A stretch of DNA of 13,542 bases. It comes from JBBQTU01 sp038213005. Its GTDB lineage: Bacteria > Planctomycetota > Phycisphaerae > Tepidisphaerales > Tepidisphaeraceae. Positions 1 to 6,542 of this stretch are shown in pieces (the first letter of the stretch is position 1; each line of letters begins with the position of its first letter). The notes under the pieces are model-generated. The model ran no database searches, was not told the origin of the DNA, and was given only the letters and a program-made list of their open reading frames with translations. Where the stretch lies: positions 1 to 13,542 of the forward strand of contig JBBQTU010000109.1 in NCBI GenBank assembly GCA_038213005.1, in the 5' to 3' direction. The translations under genes and the position numbers were made by a program.

Positions 1-192
1 ATCCGCTCCATCCCGCTCGCGCCACAACCCACTTTCGTGCTTGCCCGGAGACCACCTCTGGCGGGGGAAGTACGAATCTTCAGGAATCTGCCTTCGTGCC
101 TCTGCCCCCCTCCTCGCTGCGTCGCTTAGCTTTCCCCCTTCCCCCCTCCCCGCTTGTCCGCGCGGCAGCATTGCGGTACAAGACTTCGTGAT
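1..192. other. Upstream region of gatC, no gene seen
   Basis: I see no convincing gene here. The stretch at about 100-160 is unusually pyrimidine-rich (runs of C and CT) on the plus strand. Short open frames crossing this region are out of frame with gatC and have no family resemblance. No clear sigma70 promoter or Shine-Dalgarno sequence precedes the gatC start at 193, so the gatC promoter may lie here or upstream of the window. Confidence 0.4.
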
Positions 193-510
193 ATGTCTGC
201 CAACACAATCACCATCGACGAGGTTCGCCATGTCGCCAAGCTGGCGCGCCTGGAACTCAGCGAGGCCGAACTCACCCGAATGACCCGGCAGCTCGAGCCG
301 ATCCTGGGCTACGTTGCCAAGATCTCGCAGCTCAACGTGGACAACGTCCTGCCGATGGCCCACGCGCTGCCGCTGCACAATGTGCTGCGCGAGGATGTGA
401 TCGAGCCGCCGCTGCCACTGGAGAGGGTTTTGCAGAATGCTCCGGAAGTCGATGGGGCGTTCTTTGCAGTGCCCAAGATCCTCGGCGGCGATGAAGACTC
501 GGTCGGATAG
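193..510 (+). CDS. gatC: Aspartyl/glutamyl-tRNA amidotransferase subunit C
   Basis: GatC is the small subunit of the GatCAB amidotransferase, which converts Glu-tRNA(Gln) to Gln-tRNA(Gln) and/or Asp-tRNA(Asn) to Asn-tRNA(Asn) in the cytoplasm. It wraps around and stabilises GatA against GatB. The 105-residue product has the family pattern: an N-terminal helix with VRHVAKLARLELSEAEL, the mid-region ILGYVAKISQLNVDNV, then a PMAHALPLHNVLREDV segment and a C-terminal FFAVPKIL. I chose ATG 193 over the in-frame alternative codon at 154 because it gives the usual family length (about 95-105 aa) and the typical start just before the first helix; no strong Shine-Dalgarno supports either. gatA follows after 114 bp, so the two are probably co-transcribed. 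gatB is not in the window. Confidence 0.93.
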   Translation: MSANTITIDEVRHVAKLARLELSEAELTRMTRQLEPILGYVAKISQLNVDNVLPMAHALPLHNVLREDVIEPPLPLERVLQNAPEVDGAFFAVPKILGGDEDSVG

Positions 511-530
511 ATTTTCCTGTGTCCCTTCTT

Positions 531-605
531 CACCACCAAGGCACGAAGACACGAAGGAACACAAAGAAGTGCGTCGGTGAGCGACCGCTTGGTGTCTTTG
601 TGGTG
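531..605. repeat. Imperfect palindrome between gatC and gatA
   Basis: Arms 531-548 (CACCACCAAGGCACGAAG) and 588-605 (CTTGGTGTCTTTGTGGTG) pair over 15 of 18 positions. A smaller hairpin, CGGT-GAGCG-ACCG at 575-587, stacks directly on the right arm. The sequence is purine/CA-rich and unlike the GC-rich flanking genes. It resembles the degenerate CACCAC-AAG-CACGAAG dispersed repeats I recall from environmental bacterial genomes, but I cannot search for other copies. There is no T-tract, so a terminator is unlikely. Confidence 0.5.
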
Positions 606-624
606 AGATTGAGAGCCCCGAAAC

Positions 625-2082
625 ATGTTAGCCTTTGATACCATCCTCGCCGCTCGCGACGCGATTCGATCGAAGAAGATCTCCGCCGTCGAGCTCACGA
701 AGCAAGCCCTGGACCGGATCGAGAAGGTCGATCCGCAGGTGAAGGCGTTCAATGAGGTCTATGGCGAACAGGCCCTGCGGCAGGCGAAGGACGTCGATGA
801 CGGCGTCCGCACCGGCCCGCTGGCCGGCGTGCCCATTGCCCTGAAGGACAACCTCTGCACCACCTTCGGCAAGACCACCTGCTCTTCCAGGATGCTGGCC
901 AACTTCCGCGCCCCTTATGACGCAACGGTCGTCCAGAAGCTGGACGCGGCCGGAGCGGTCTTTGTCGGCAAGACGAACATGGACGAGTTCGCGATGGGCT
1001 CCAGCACCGAGAATAGCGCGTTTGGTGCCACCCGAAATCCCTGGGGCCTGGATCGCGTGCCGGGCGGATCTTCCGGCGGATCGGCCGCGGCCCTGGCGGC
1101 CGGGATGTGCTGTGGCGCGATCGGATCCGACACGGGCGGCTCGATCCGCCAGCCGGCCGCCCTGTGCGGCACGGTCGGGCTCAAGCCCACCTACGGGCGC
1201 GTCAGCCGGTATGGCCTGGTGGCCTTCGCCTCATCGCTGGATCAGATCGGGCCGTTCTCGCGAACCACGGCCGATGCCGCGCTGCTGCTGCAGGTGATGG
1301 CCGGGCATGATCCCAAGGATTCCACGAGCATGCCCGATGCGGTGCCTGATTACGTCACCGAGGTGGACCGGCCGATCAAGGGCCTGCGCATCGGCATCGC
1401 AAAGGAATACGCCCTAACCGAAGGCATGGACCCCGAGGTGCAGGCTGCCGTCGCCCAGGCGATCCAGACCTACAAGTCCCTGGGAGCCGAGATTGTCGAT
1501 GTCACTCTGCCACACACCGAATACGGCATCGCGGCCTATTACGTGATCGCGCCTTGCGAGGCATCCAGTAACCTCGCCCGGTATGATGGCGTCCACTTTG
1601 GACATCGCACCAGGACGAAGTGCCAGGACATCATCGAACTGGTCAGCCGCAGCCGGGCCGAAGGATTTGGGGACGAGGTGAAGCGCCGGATCATGATCGG
1701 CACCTACGCCCTTTCCAGCGGCTACTACGATGCCTATTACCTGCGGGCGCTGAAGGTGCGGACGCTGATCAAGCAGGACTTCGACCAGGCGTTTGCGAAG
1801 TGCGACGTGATCGCCTGCCCGACCACTCCCACGCCCGCCTTCAAGGCCGGCGAGAAGAGCGGCGACCCGCTATCGATGTACCTGTGCGACGTATTCACCG
1901 TCACCTGTAACATCGCCGGCATCGCGGGCCTGAGCCTGCCCTGCGGGTTCACCAGCGGCGACAAGCCGCTGCCCATCGGGCTGCAACTGCTGGGCCCCGC
2001 GTTCAGCGAGGGCAAAGTCTTCCGCGCTGCCCGCATGTACGAGCAGGCGACCGCCTGGCACACGCGCCGGGCGACGCTGTAG
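625..2082 (+). CDS. gatA: Aspartyl/glutamyl-tRNA amidotransferase subunit A
   Basis: GatA is the glutaminase/amidase subunit that releases ammonia from glutamine and passes it through a channel to GatB. The 485-residue product is the usual family length. The amidase signature is complete: catalytic Lys74 (PIALKDNL), cis-Ser149 in the GGSSGGS loop and nucleophile Ser173 in DTGGSIRQPA. The 75- and 24-residue spacings match those of S. aureus GatA (K79/S154/S178), so the triad is intact. The C-terminal half ends with the typical GLPIGLQLLGPAFSE-like segment (here PLPIGLQLLGPAFSE). ATG 625 gives a full N-terminal helix, although no strong Shine-Dalgarno precedes it. It lies 114 bp after gatC, across a palindromic insert. 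A 9-bp hairpin follows 11 bp after the stop codon. Confidence 0.97.
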   Translation: MLAFDTILAARDAIRSKKISAVELTKQALDRIEKVDPQVKAFNEVYGEQALRQAKDVDDGVRTGPLAGVPIALKDNLCTTFGKTTCSSRMLANFRAPYDATVVQKLDAAGAVFVGKTNMDEFAMGSSTENSAFGATRNPWGLDRVPGGSSGGSAAALAAGMCCGAIGSDTGGSIRQPAALCGTVGLKPTYGRVSRYGLVAFASSLDQIGPFSRTTADAALLLQVMAGHDPKDSTSMPDAVPDYVTEVDRPIKGLRIGIAKEYALTEGMDPEVQAAVAQAIQTYKSLGAEIVDVTLPHTEYGIAAYYVIAPCEASSNLARYDGVHFGHRTRTKCQDIIELVSRSRAEGFGDEVKRRIMIGTYALSSGYYDAYYLRALKVRTLIKQDFDQAFAKCDVIACPTTPTPAFKAGEKSGDPLSMYLCDVFTVTCNIAGIAGLSLPCGFTSGDKPLPIGLQLLGPAFSEGKVFRAARMYEQATAWHTRRATL

Positions 2083-2093
2083 GCCTGCCGCGG

Positions 2094-2115
2094 CTGGCGG
2101 GAGTGTTCCTGCCAG
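2094..2115 (+). terminator. Hairpin just after gatA
   Basis: CTGGCGGGA (2094-2102), loop GTGT, TCCTGCCAG (2107-2115): a 9-bp stem with one G-T wobble and a tetraloop, starting 11 bp past the gatA stop. There is no T-tract, so it may be a 3'-end-stabilising structure or the edge of the decayed IS rather than a true intrinsic terminator. Confidence 0.35.
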
Positions 2116-2621
2116 AGCAGTTGCCGCCGGACCGGCCGGCGACTGCGGCTCGAAAGGCATTGGCCCGGCCAGACGCTTTGATGGCGGACCTGCTGAAACT
2201 GCGGGAACGCCAGCGAAGCATCCGTGGCATTCATGAGATCTACGGCCAGGCCGTTAGCGAGCAATACCATGGCCTGTGGCAGGTGGGGGTGTGCTTTCGG
2301 ATGAGCAAGCACGATCTTCGTTTCCGGCCGATCTTTCACTGGACGGCCCAGTGTATCCGGGCGCCTGTGGGGATCTGCTTCGTGGCGTTGTGCTGCGTGC
2401 GGACGTTGATGTACCGGGTGAAGTTGCAGCAGGGTCCGATGTCGGCCGAGGCGATCCGGCGGGCGCTATTGTCGGTGCAGGCGAGCGAGATTGAGCATCT
2501 GGAGGATGGTCAGCGTTACGAACTGCCCGGCCGGCCGCTGGCCGAGGCGGAGAAGTTGTACAAGGCGATGGGTTTGAAGCTACGAACCACCGCGCGGCGA
2601 CTGGAGGTGGGCATTGGATGA
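2103..2621 (+). pseudogene. 3' remnant of an IS4/IS1634-type DDE transposase
   Basis: The open frame (172 codons from a GTG; the true boundary is unknown) matches the C-terminal third of IS1634/IS4-group transposases. Residues 55-105 keep the characteristic run with LWQV, FRMSKHDLRFRPIFHW, a conserved IRA, then a hydrophobic ICFVALCCVR helix, followed by PMSAEAIRRALLS. Full-length relatives are about 500-600 aa, so the N-terminal region with the first two catalytic Asp residues is missing. The third catalytic acid, the Glu expected after WQV in the W-x-x-E-x-x-F-R pattern, is Gly here (G62). The usual IRAH is IRAP. I infer an inactive, decaying copy that landed next to gatA. The natural stop is retained. 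No terminal inverted repeats or target duplication could be recognised. Confidence 0.72.
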
Positions 2622-2860
2622 CATATTGAGATGGGTGTGGAATGTAGTGCCTGACTTTTTTGGAAAGGATCGTTTTCGTGGGGGTTGTCTCGCATCAGCG
2701 CCAACGTCGGGAAACTCGGCACTCCGATAACCCAGATTCACGTCACAGTGCTTCCTTGTTTCTCCGGCATCCTCAAGCGTGATCCGTCGGCAACCCAATG
2801 GGCTGCCGAGGCGGCCGCCCCACTTTGAGGACGCGCAGTGGACTTGCGCTGTCGTGCCAG

Positions 2861-2883
2861 GGACCGGCGCATCAATAACCGTC
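2861..2883 (+). repeat. Solo terminal repeat arm (outer left)
   Basis: GGACCGGCGCATCAATAAC followed by CGTC is the same arm that ends the 122-bp palindromic elements at 2922 and 7439. Its inverted partner lies at 3084-3106, so this pair brackets the complete inner element. Confidence 0.75.
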
Positions 2884-2921
2884 CGGCTCAGAGAGGCCAA
2901 CCCCCTCCCAGCCTCCCCCAG

Positions 2922-3044
2922 GGATCGGCCCATCAATAACTGTCGCCGCAAGCGTAGCAGGCACTTTCCAAGTGCCGTCCGCCGAGGGCTTAACGGCACA
3001 CGGAGTATGCCTGCTACTTTTGACAGTTATTGATGCGCCGGTCC
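2922..3044. mobile_element. Palindromic MITE-like element, copy 1
   Basis: About 123 bp, bounded by 23-bp inverted arms: left 2922-2944 and right 3022-3044. The right arm's complement differs from the left at two positions. Inside lie two further hairpins: GGCACTT-TCC-AAGTGCC (2960-2976) and a GGCACAC-GGA-GTATGCC stem with one mismatch (about 2994-3010), joined by matching GTAGCAGGCA sequences. The whole can fold as a cloverleaf or cruciform. A second copy at 7439-7561 is more than 90% identical by eye. It is non-coding, hence a non-autonomous element or other dispersed structured repeat. Confidence 0.75.
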
Positions 3045-3075
3045 AAGGGTGCGGAGTAAGAAGAGAATCATCGCG

Positions 3076-3774
3076 CTATTCCTGACAGTTATTGATGCGC
3101 CGGTCCCAGGCTGTTCGACGCCGGTGATAGACGCTCGTGATCGCCACCGCCGCCGCGATCCCGCAGTGGGCTGCCAGAACGCCCCAGGTGGTCCAGTGCC
3201 CAGGATTCGTCGACACCTGCATCGCCCCCAGCAGGGGACTGACCCAGGCGTCCATCGGAAACACCGACTCGCCCGGCCGCGATCCGAAATCGGCGTGGCA
3301 ATACGCCAGCACCGCGCCGCCCAGCGTCCACGCGCCGGTGAGTGCCGACACGACCGGCCGCCCACGCCAGAGACTACGCCCGCGGCCATGCTCCGGAAGC
3401 GCGCCCATCCAGCACGCCAGAGCGGTGAGCCAAAGGGTGACCGCGCCCGAGGCGGCGAGCACATGACTCTGCGGCTGCCCGGCCAGCAGCCCGGCGAGTT
3501 GCAGCATCGGCCAAGCCAGGGCGATGTTGACGGCCGCCCTGGACGCGCTGCCCAGCAGTGGTTCGGCAAAGATTGCGCCAATGGAGAACTGCATCGCCAC
3601 GAGCAGCATCAGCGCCCATCGCTCGGTCGGCTGACCTTGGGCCAGCACAAGCGGCCAGTTGCCCGCCGCAATAGCCAGTACGGCAATTTGAAGGAGGGAC
3701 CAGAAGAATAGACCAACAGCAAGCCCGCCATCCTCCGGTGGTGATCCGGCGATGATGGGCTCACGGCCGCTCAT
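3076..3774 (-). CDS. Six-span membrane protein of unknown function
   Basis: I do not recognise a family. The 232-residue product has hydrophobic segments at about 17-38, 53-73, 81-99, 106-126, 141-160 and 192-214, which predicts an integral inner-membrane protein with short loops and no signal peptide. Its ATG overlaps the TGA of the upstream FtsQ-like gene in a 4-bp ATGA arrangement, so it is probably translationally coupled and the third gene of the ddl operon. The last residues (DRRINNCQE) are encoded by the repeat arm at 3084-3106 plus the bases beyond it, so the original C-terminus was probably replaced when that repeat arrived. The body of the protein is intact. The role may relate to the envelope or cell division by position only. 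Confidence 0.68.
   Translation of the reverse strand: MSGREPIIAGSPPEDGGLAVGLFFWSLLQIAVLAIAAGNWPLVLAQGQPTERWALMLLVAMQFSIGAIFAEPLLGSASRAAVNIALAWPMLQLAGLLAGQPQSHVLAASGAVTLWLTALACWMGALPEHGRGRSLWRGRPVVSALTGAWTLGGAVLAYCHADFGSRPGESVFPMDAWVSPLLGAMQVSTNPGHWTTWGVLAAHCGIAAAVAITSVYHRRRTAWDRRINNCQE
3084..3106 (-). repeat. Solo terminal repeat arm (outer right)
   Basis: GACAGTTATTGATGCGCCGG plus TCC is the inverse of the arm at 2861-2883 and identical to the right end of element copy 1 (3022-3044). It overlaps the 3' end of the minus-strand membrane protein gene. Confidence 0.75.
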
Positions 3775-4769
3775 TGCCGCACGGCCTCGGGCGATGGAAC
3801 CGGGGCCTGCGGCGGGTCGGCCGGGTAGGTGATGTGGTCAAAGCGGATGTCGATCCACGGCCGGCCCGCATCCACCCGTCCGAACTGCTGAAACACCTTT
3901 TCGAGGTAAAGCATCTTGTCCCGCGGCGGGATCTCGACAATTCCGCTGCCCTTGTCGCTCTCCGGCCGGCCCCAGCGAATCTGCGTCGGCGGCGTGTGAT
4001 TGGTCCACAGCACGATGTGCGATTCCCGTTCATCGACGCGGCCCTGGAAGTTGGTCATGTCGACCTTCATGATCTCTTCGGTATACGGATGTCCCGCGAG
4101 TGCCCGGACCATTTCCAGCCCCGCGCGAATGTCCCCGCCGGGCCAGGTCTTGCCCGGCAGCGCCGGCGGCGGATTGCTGATGCCCTCGATGACGCGGATG
4201 TTCATCCGCCCATCGTGCCCGTAGACGACTTTGCCAAGCTGCTCCGGCTTATATCGCTCTGGAAGCGCCACGCCATCAGCGTCGACGAGGTAGTAGTGGT
4301 CGCCCGTCGGGTCGGTTGGCGTCGGGGCCGTCTGCCCATGCACCAGCGCCACTGGGATGCGATATTCGCAGTCGATTTCCAGGGTGTCGCCGGGCTTCTG
4401 CCCGTAGAGCAGCTTCACATGGTGGATCTGCTTGATCCACGGGCTGACGCGCAGGTTGTGCTTCAGCGCATCCCACGCAACCTGCAAAGCCTTCGGATCC
4501 AGCGCCGAATGCGGCTTGTCCGGCCGGGCCGCAGCGCAGATCTGCTGGCAGAGCAGGTCGCTCATCCAACTGGGCCGGTTGGCCAGCACGACGGTTGGGG
4601 GCTCGGTCTGGAGTGCTACGGTGCGGGAAACATATTGCCTGACCTTGTAGAGCCCGATGATCGCCAGTGTCACTGTGACCAGGGCGATGGCACCGATCAG
4701 CAGCACCTTGCGGGCTAATGCCACCTGCTGCGGACCCCACTTTGGTTTGTCTTTTTTATCGCGAGCCAT
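3771..4769 (-). CDS. ftsQ: FtsQ-like cell division protein
   Basis: The 332-residue product has a short basic cytoplasmic N-terminus (MARDKKDKPK), one membrane span at about 21-42 and a long extracytoplasmic domain. FtsQ/DivIB proteins share this topology and link early and late divisome components. Supporting features are the region at 112-141 (WIKQIHHVKL then EIDCEYRIPVAL), like the FtsQ pattern of V-x-x-V-x-V-x-R-x-x-P and ER-x-PVA, and YYLVDADGVALP (159-170), like the LVD-x-DG-x-LP strand at the end of the POTRA/beta-domain junction. It lies 46 bp downstream of ddl, the classical ddl-ftsQ order of the dcw cluster. An AAAGG lies 6 nt before the ATG. Similarity is distant, so the assignment rests on topology, two motifs and context. 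Its TGA overlaps the next gene's ATG. Confidence 0.72.
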   Translation of the reverse strand: MARDKKDKPKWGPQQVALARKVLLIGAIALVTVTLAIIGLYKVRQYVSRTVALQTEPPTVVLANRPSWMSDLLCQQICAAARPDKPHSALDPKALQVAWDALKHNLRVSPWIKQIHHVKLLYGQKPGDTLEIDCEYRIPVALVHGQTAPTPTDPTGDHYYLVDADGVALPERYKPEQLGKVVYGHDGRMNIRVIEGISNPPPALPGKTWPGGDIRAGLEMVRALAGHPYTEEIMKVDMTNFQGRVDERESHIVLWTNHTPPTQIRWGRPESDKGSGIVEIPPRDKMLYLEKVFQQFGRVDAGRPWIDIRFDHITYPADPPQAPVPSPEAVRQ

Positions 4770-4815
4770 GACGGACCTTTATCGAACATTCAGACGGTTG
4801 CGCGGGGCGCCTGTG

Positions 4816-5742
4816 TCAGGCCGCCGCGCCGCCAGTTGCGCTGCGCTGGGCATAAGCCAGTTGCACCAGTGTGTCCACCAGCGGGCCAAAGTCCAACCCT
4901 GTCTGCTTTGCCGCCTTGGGCAGCAGGCTGTGAGACGTGAATCCCGGCAGCGTGTTGATCTCCAGCAGATACGGCTTGTGCGTCTTCTGGTCGAGCATGA
5001 TGTCCACGCGCGACAGGTGACGACATCCCAGAGCCTTGTGCGCCTGGATTGCCAGTTGCTGGATCGCGCCCAGGCTGCCTGCATCGACGTCCAGGTCGAA
5101 CAGATACTCCGTCGAATCCGCCTCGTACTTGGCATTGAAGTCGTAGAACTCACTCAGCGGCTTGACCCAGATCGGAGGAAGCGCTTGGTCGTTCAGGATG
5201 CCGACCGTGAGTTCCTTGCCCGCGATGAACTGCTCCACCAGGGCCCGCCCGTATTTGCTCACCAGCTTCTGCGCCGCGTCCATCGCCTGCTCGCGCGTCT
5301 GGCAGATAAGGACATCAATGCTGCTCCCGCCGTCGATCACCTTGACCACGCACGGAAGCCCCACGGCGTCGATCGCGGCCGCAGCCGCATCGTCCGACTC
5401 GATCACGCGCCATGCAGGCGTGGGCAGCCCCGCCTTTTTCCATTCGAGCTTCGCCGCGACTTTGTCCATCCCCAGCCGCGAAGCTCGCGAACCGCTGCCG
5501 ACAAACGGCACTCGGCGCTGCTCAAGAATGGCCTGCAGTTCGCCGCTCTCACCCCATGCGCCGTGCAATACCGGGAAGATCACATCGGCAGGGCGGTCCA
5601 GCGGCGACAGCTCATCCGGCATGATGTCGGCCAGATACACCTGATGCCCCATGCCCACCAGGGCGTCGGCGACCGCCTTGCCGCTGATCAAGCTGATCTG
5701 TCGTTCCGAGCTGGGTCCGCCGTAGAGAACGGTGATGTTCAT
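4816..5742 (-). CDS. ddl: D-alanine--D-alanine ligase
   Basis: Ddl is a cytoplasmic ATP-grasp enzyme that joins two D-alanines for the peptidoglycan stem peptide. The 308 residues match the DdlB length. Visible motifs are GGPSSER (catalytic Glu13), HGAWGESG (60-67), MDKVAAKLEWKKAGLPTP (92-109), the ATP-binding Lys134 and loop GGSS (138-141), EFYDFNAKYEADSTEY (198-213) with the omega-loop Tyr, RVDIMLD (245-251) and LEINTLPGFTSHSLLPKAA (260-278), which carries metal-binding Glu261 and Asn263. The loop after Lys134 reads KVIDGGSSIDV rather than the usual KP-x-x-x-GSS-x-GV, a mild variant. A GGAAGGA Shine-Dalgarno 8 nt before the ATG fixes the start. It is the first gene of a minus-strand group with the FtsQ-like gene. 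Confidence 0.95.
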   Translation of the reverse strand: MNITVLYGGPSSERQISLISGKAVADALVGMGHQVYLADIMPDELSPLDRPADVIFPVLHGAWGESGELQAILEQRRVPFVGSGSRASRLGMDKVAAKLEWKKAGLPTPAWRVIESDDAAAAAIDAVGLPCVVKVIDGGSSIDVLICQTREQAMDAAQKLVSKYGRALVEQFIAGKELTVGILNDQALPPIWVKPLSEFYDFNAKYEADSTEYLFDLDVDAGSLGAIQQLAIQAHKALGCRHLSRVDIMLDQKTHKPYLLEINTLPGFTSHSLLPKAAKQTGLDFGPLVDTLVQLAYAQRSATGGAAA

Positions 5743-5803
5743 GGCTCTGTTCCTTCCTTGGAAACTTCCGCGCCACTTCCATTAGCGCCGGACCATTTTC
5801 GCA

Positions 5804-5834
5804 CAGAGCAGGGGGCCTGTCCACGCCTGCTCTG
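5804..5834. repeat. Inverted repeat between ddl and DUF2294 gene
   Basis: CAGAGCAG (5804-5811) and CTGCTCTG (5827-5834) form a perfect 8-bp stem with a 15-nt loop. It lies downstream of the minus-strand DUF2294 gene and upstream of ddl, in the place expected for a terminator, but no T-tract follows on the minus strand. Confidence 0.35.
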
Positions 5835-5890
5835 GAGCGTTGCGGGCGATCCGGGCGTTCAATGGCTCCAAGGCGCCTATATGCCGGGCG

Positions 5891-6277
5891 CTATTTCGGT
5901 TTCGTCTCGCGGCAGGAAGGGACCGCGGCCAGCGTGAAGAGAACGACCTCTTCGCCGGTGGTTGTGCTGATGTCGTGATGCAGGCTGACGACTTTGACGC
6001 CGGTGATATCCTGGATCACGGCGACCATGAACGGCCCGGCGGTCTCAATGAGGTGGGTCCGCACCTGCTTGAGCAGATCCCGGCCCTTGTCCGCGGGCAG
6101 GGCCTTGACCAGTTGCTGCTCGGCGGCGGTCAATACGCCCTGAAGGCGCACCACGACGAGATCGCGGAGCAGGTGCGCATGGATGTCCTTGGGTCCGCGA
6201 CCCATGTACTCGTGCTCAAAGCGGCTCATTCCCTCGCAGACGGCGGCCTCAATCTCGCCCTGAGTCTTCATGGTCAT
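5891..6277 (-). CDS. DUF2294 (MpsC-like) family protein
   Basis: The 128-residue product matches the DUF2294 family (Pfam PF10057, now labelled MpsC-like). It has an N-terminal helix, a GRGP motif (27-30), LRDLVVVRLQGVLTAAEQ (37-54), a central basic helix with R73, then DITGVKVVSLHHDIST (90-105) and TGEEVVLFTL (107-116). The family is small and soluble. Some members are named for a Na+-related membrane potential system, but biochemical function is poorly defined, so I give none. Starts are possible at GTG 6280, ATG 6277 and ATG 6271. I chose 6277 because a good sigma70-like promoter would place the transcript start at about this base, implying leaderless translation. A divergent paralogue begins at 6543. 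Confidence 0.85.
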   Translation of the reverse strand: MTMKTQGEIEAAVCEGMSRFEHEYMGRGPKDIHAHLLRDLVVVRLQGVLTAAEQQLVKALPADKGRDLLKQVRTHLIETAGPFMVAVIQDITGVKVVSLHHDISTTTGEEVVLFTLAAVPSCRETKPK

Positions 6278-6283
6278 CACAAG

Positions 6284-6312
6284 ATGATACCCGGAACGAC
6301 ATGCGATTTCAA
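6284..6312 (-). promoter_or_regulatory. Sigma70-like promoter for the minus DUF2294 gene
   Basis: On the minus strand, a -35 box TTGAAA (6312-6307) and a -10 box TATCAT (6289-6284) are separated by exactly 17 bp. The predicted transcription start, about 7 nt past the -10, falls at or beside ATG 6277. Confidence 0.5.
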
Positions 6313-6317
6313 AATCG
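6304..6317. promoter_or_regulatory. Palindrome over the -35 box, possible operator
   Basis: CGATTT-CA-AAATCG is a perfect 6+6 dyad that covers the -35 box of the minus-strand promoter, in the shared spacer of two divergent DUF2294 genes. A repressor site is an inference from position only. Confidence 0.35.
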
Positions 6318-6360
6318 TGTGAGAATCATGGTTGCCTTCTCGCCGCGCGCAGCCTAGAGT

Positions 6361-6512
6361 CAGTCGTCAGTGGAGCAGGACGAACGGTTCGGGCTCCGCG
6401 CGAGTTGGATGACTGGATAAAGGGCAGCCCGCCTGTGCGGGTGGCCCGTTAGAAAGTAAGCCGACGCCGACGACTACCTCTTGGGTAGTCGTCGGCGTCG
6501 GTTCTTTTTTTT
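6361..6512 (+). ncRNA. Candidate structured leader or small RNA
   Basis: No protein gene lies upstream on this strand, yet a strong plus-strand terminator ends at 6512, 30 bp before the DUF2294 start at 6543. The stretch before it is rich in hairpins. AGTCGTC (6362-6368) can pair with GATGACT (6408-6414) through one G-T wobble, and encloses a GGAGC/GCTCC stem. GGGC-AG-CCCGC (6422-6432) pairs with GCGGG-TG-GCCC (6437-6447). AGTCGTC also recurs in the terminator's right arm, so the upstream copy could trap the terminator's left arm at 6469-6475. A weak promoter TTGCCT-17 bp-TAGAGT lies at 6332-6360. I do not recognise a known riboswitch class. The boundaries are approximate. Confidence 0.42.
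6461..6512 (+). terminator. Strong rho-independent terminator
   Basis: CCGACGCCGACGACTACC (6461-6478) and GGTAGTCGTCGGCGTCGG (6484-6501) form a perfect 18-bp stem with the loop TCTTG, followed by TTCTTTTTTTT (6502-6512). The T-tract lies only on the plus strand, so it stops plus-strand transcription just before the DUF2294 gene at 6543. Confidence 0.88.
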
Positions 6513-6542
6513 GGCATCGTACTGGTCCGGAAGTGAGTTCAA

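Larger units (their letters stand above)
2622..3075. other. Gene-free repeat-rich spacer
   Basis: This 454-bp stretch lies between the transposase remnant and the convergent minus-strand operon. From 2622 to 2860 I find no coding signal; the GTAGTGCCTGACTTTTTT segment around 2643-2660 could be the outer end of the decayed IS, but no partner end was found. From 2861 onward the sequence is made of inverted-repeat elements described separately. The short open frames on either strand are low-complexity shadows of the palindromes. Confidence 0.55.

Noticed and set aside
2861..3107. CRISPR-like array from repeated 23-bp arms
   Set aside because: The repeats are in inverted, not direct, orientation, with unequal spacers and no cas genes. 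A palindromic mobile repeat explains them better.
4657..5937. 426-codon plus-strand frame across ddl and the FtsQ-like start
   Set aside because: It is antisense to ddl, Arg/His/Gln-rich and without recognisable domains. ddl on the minus strand is unambiguous.
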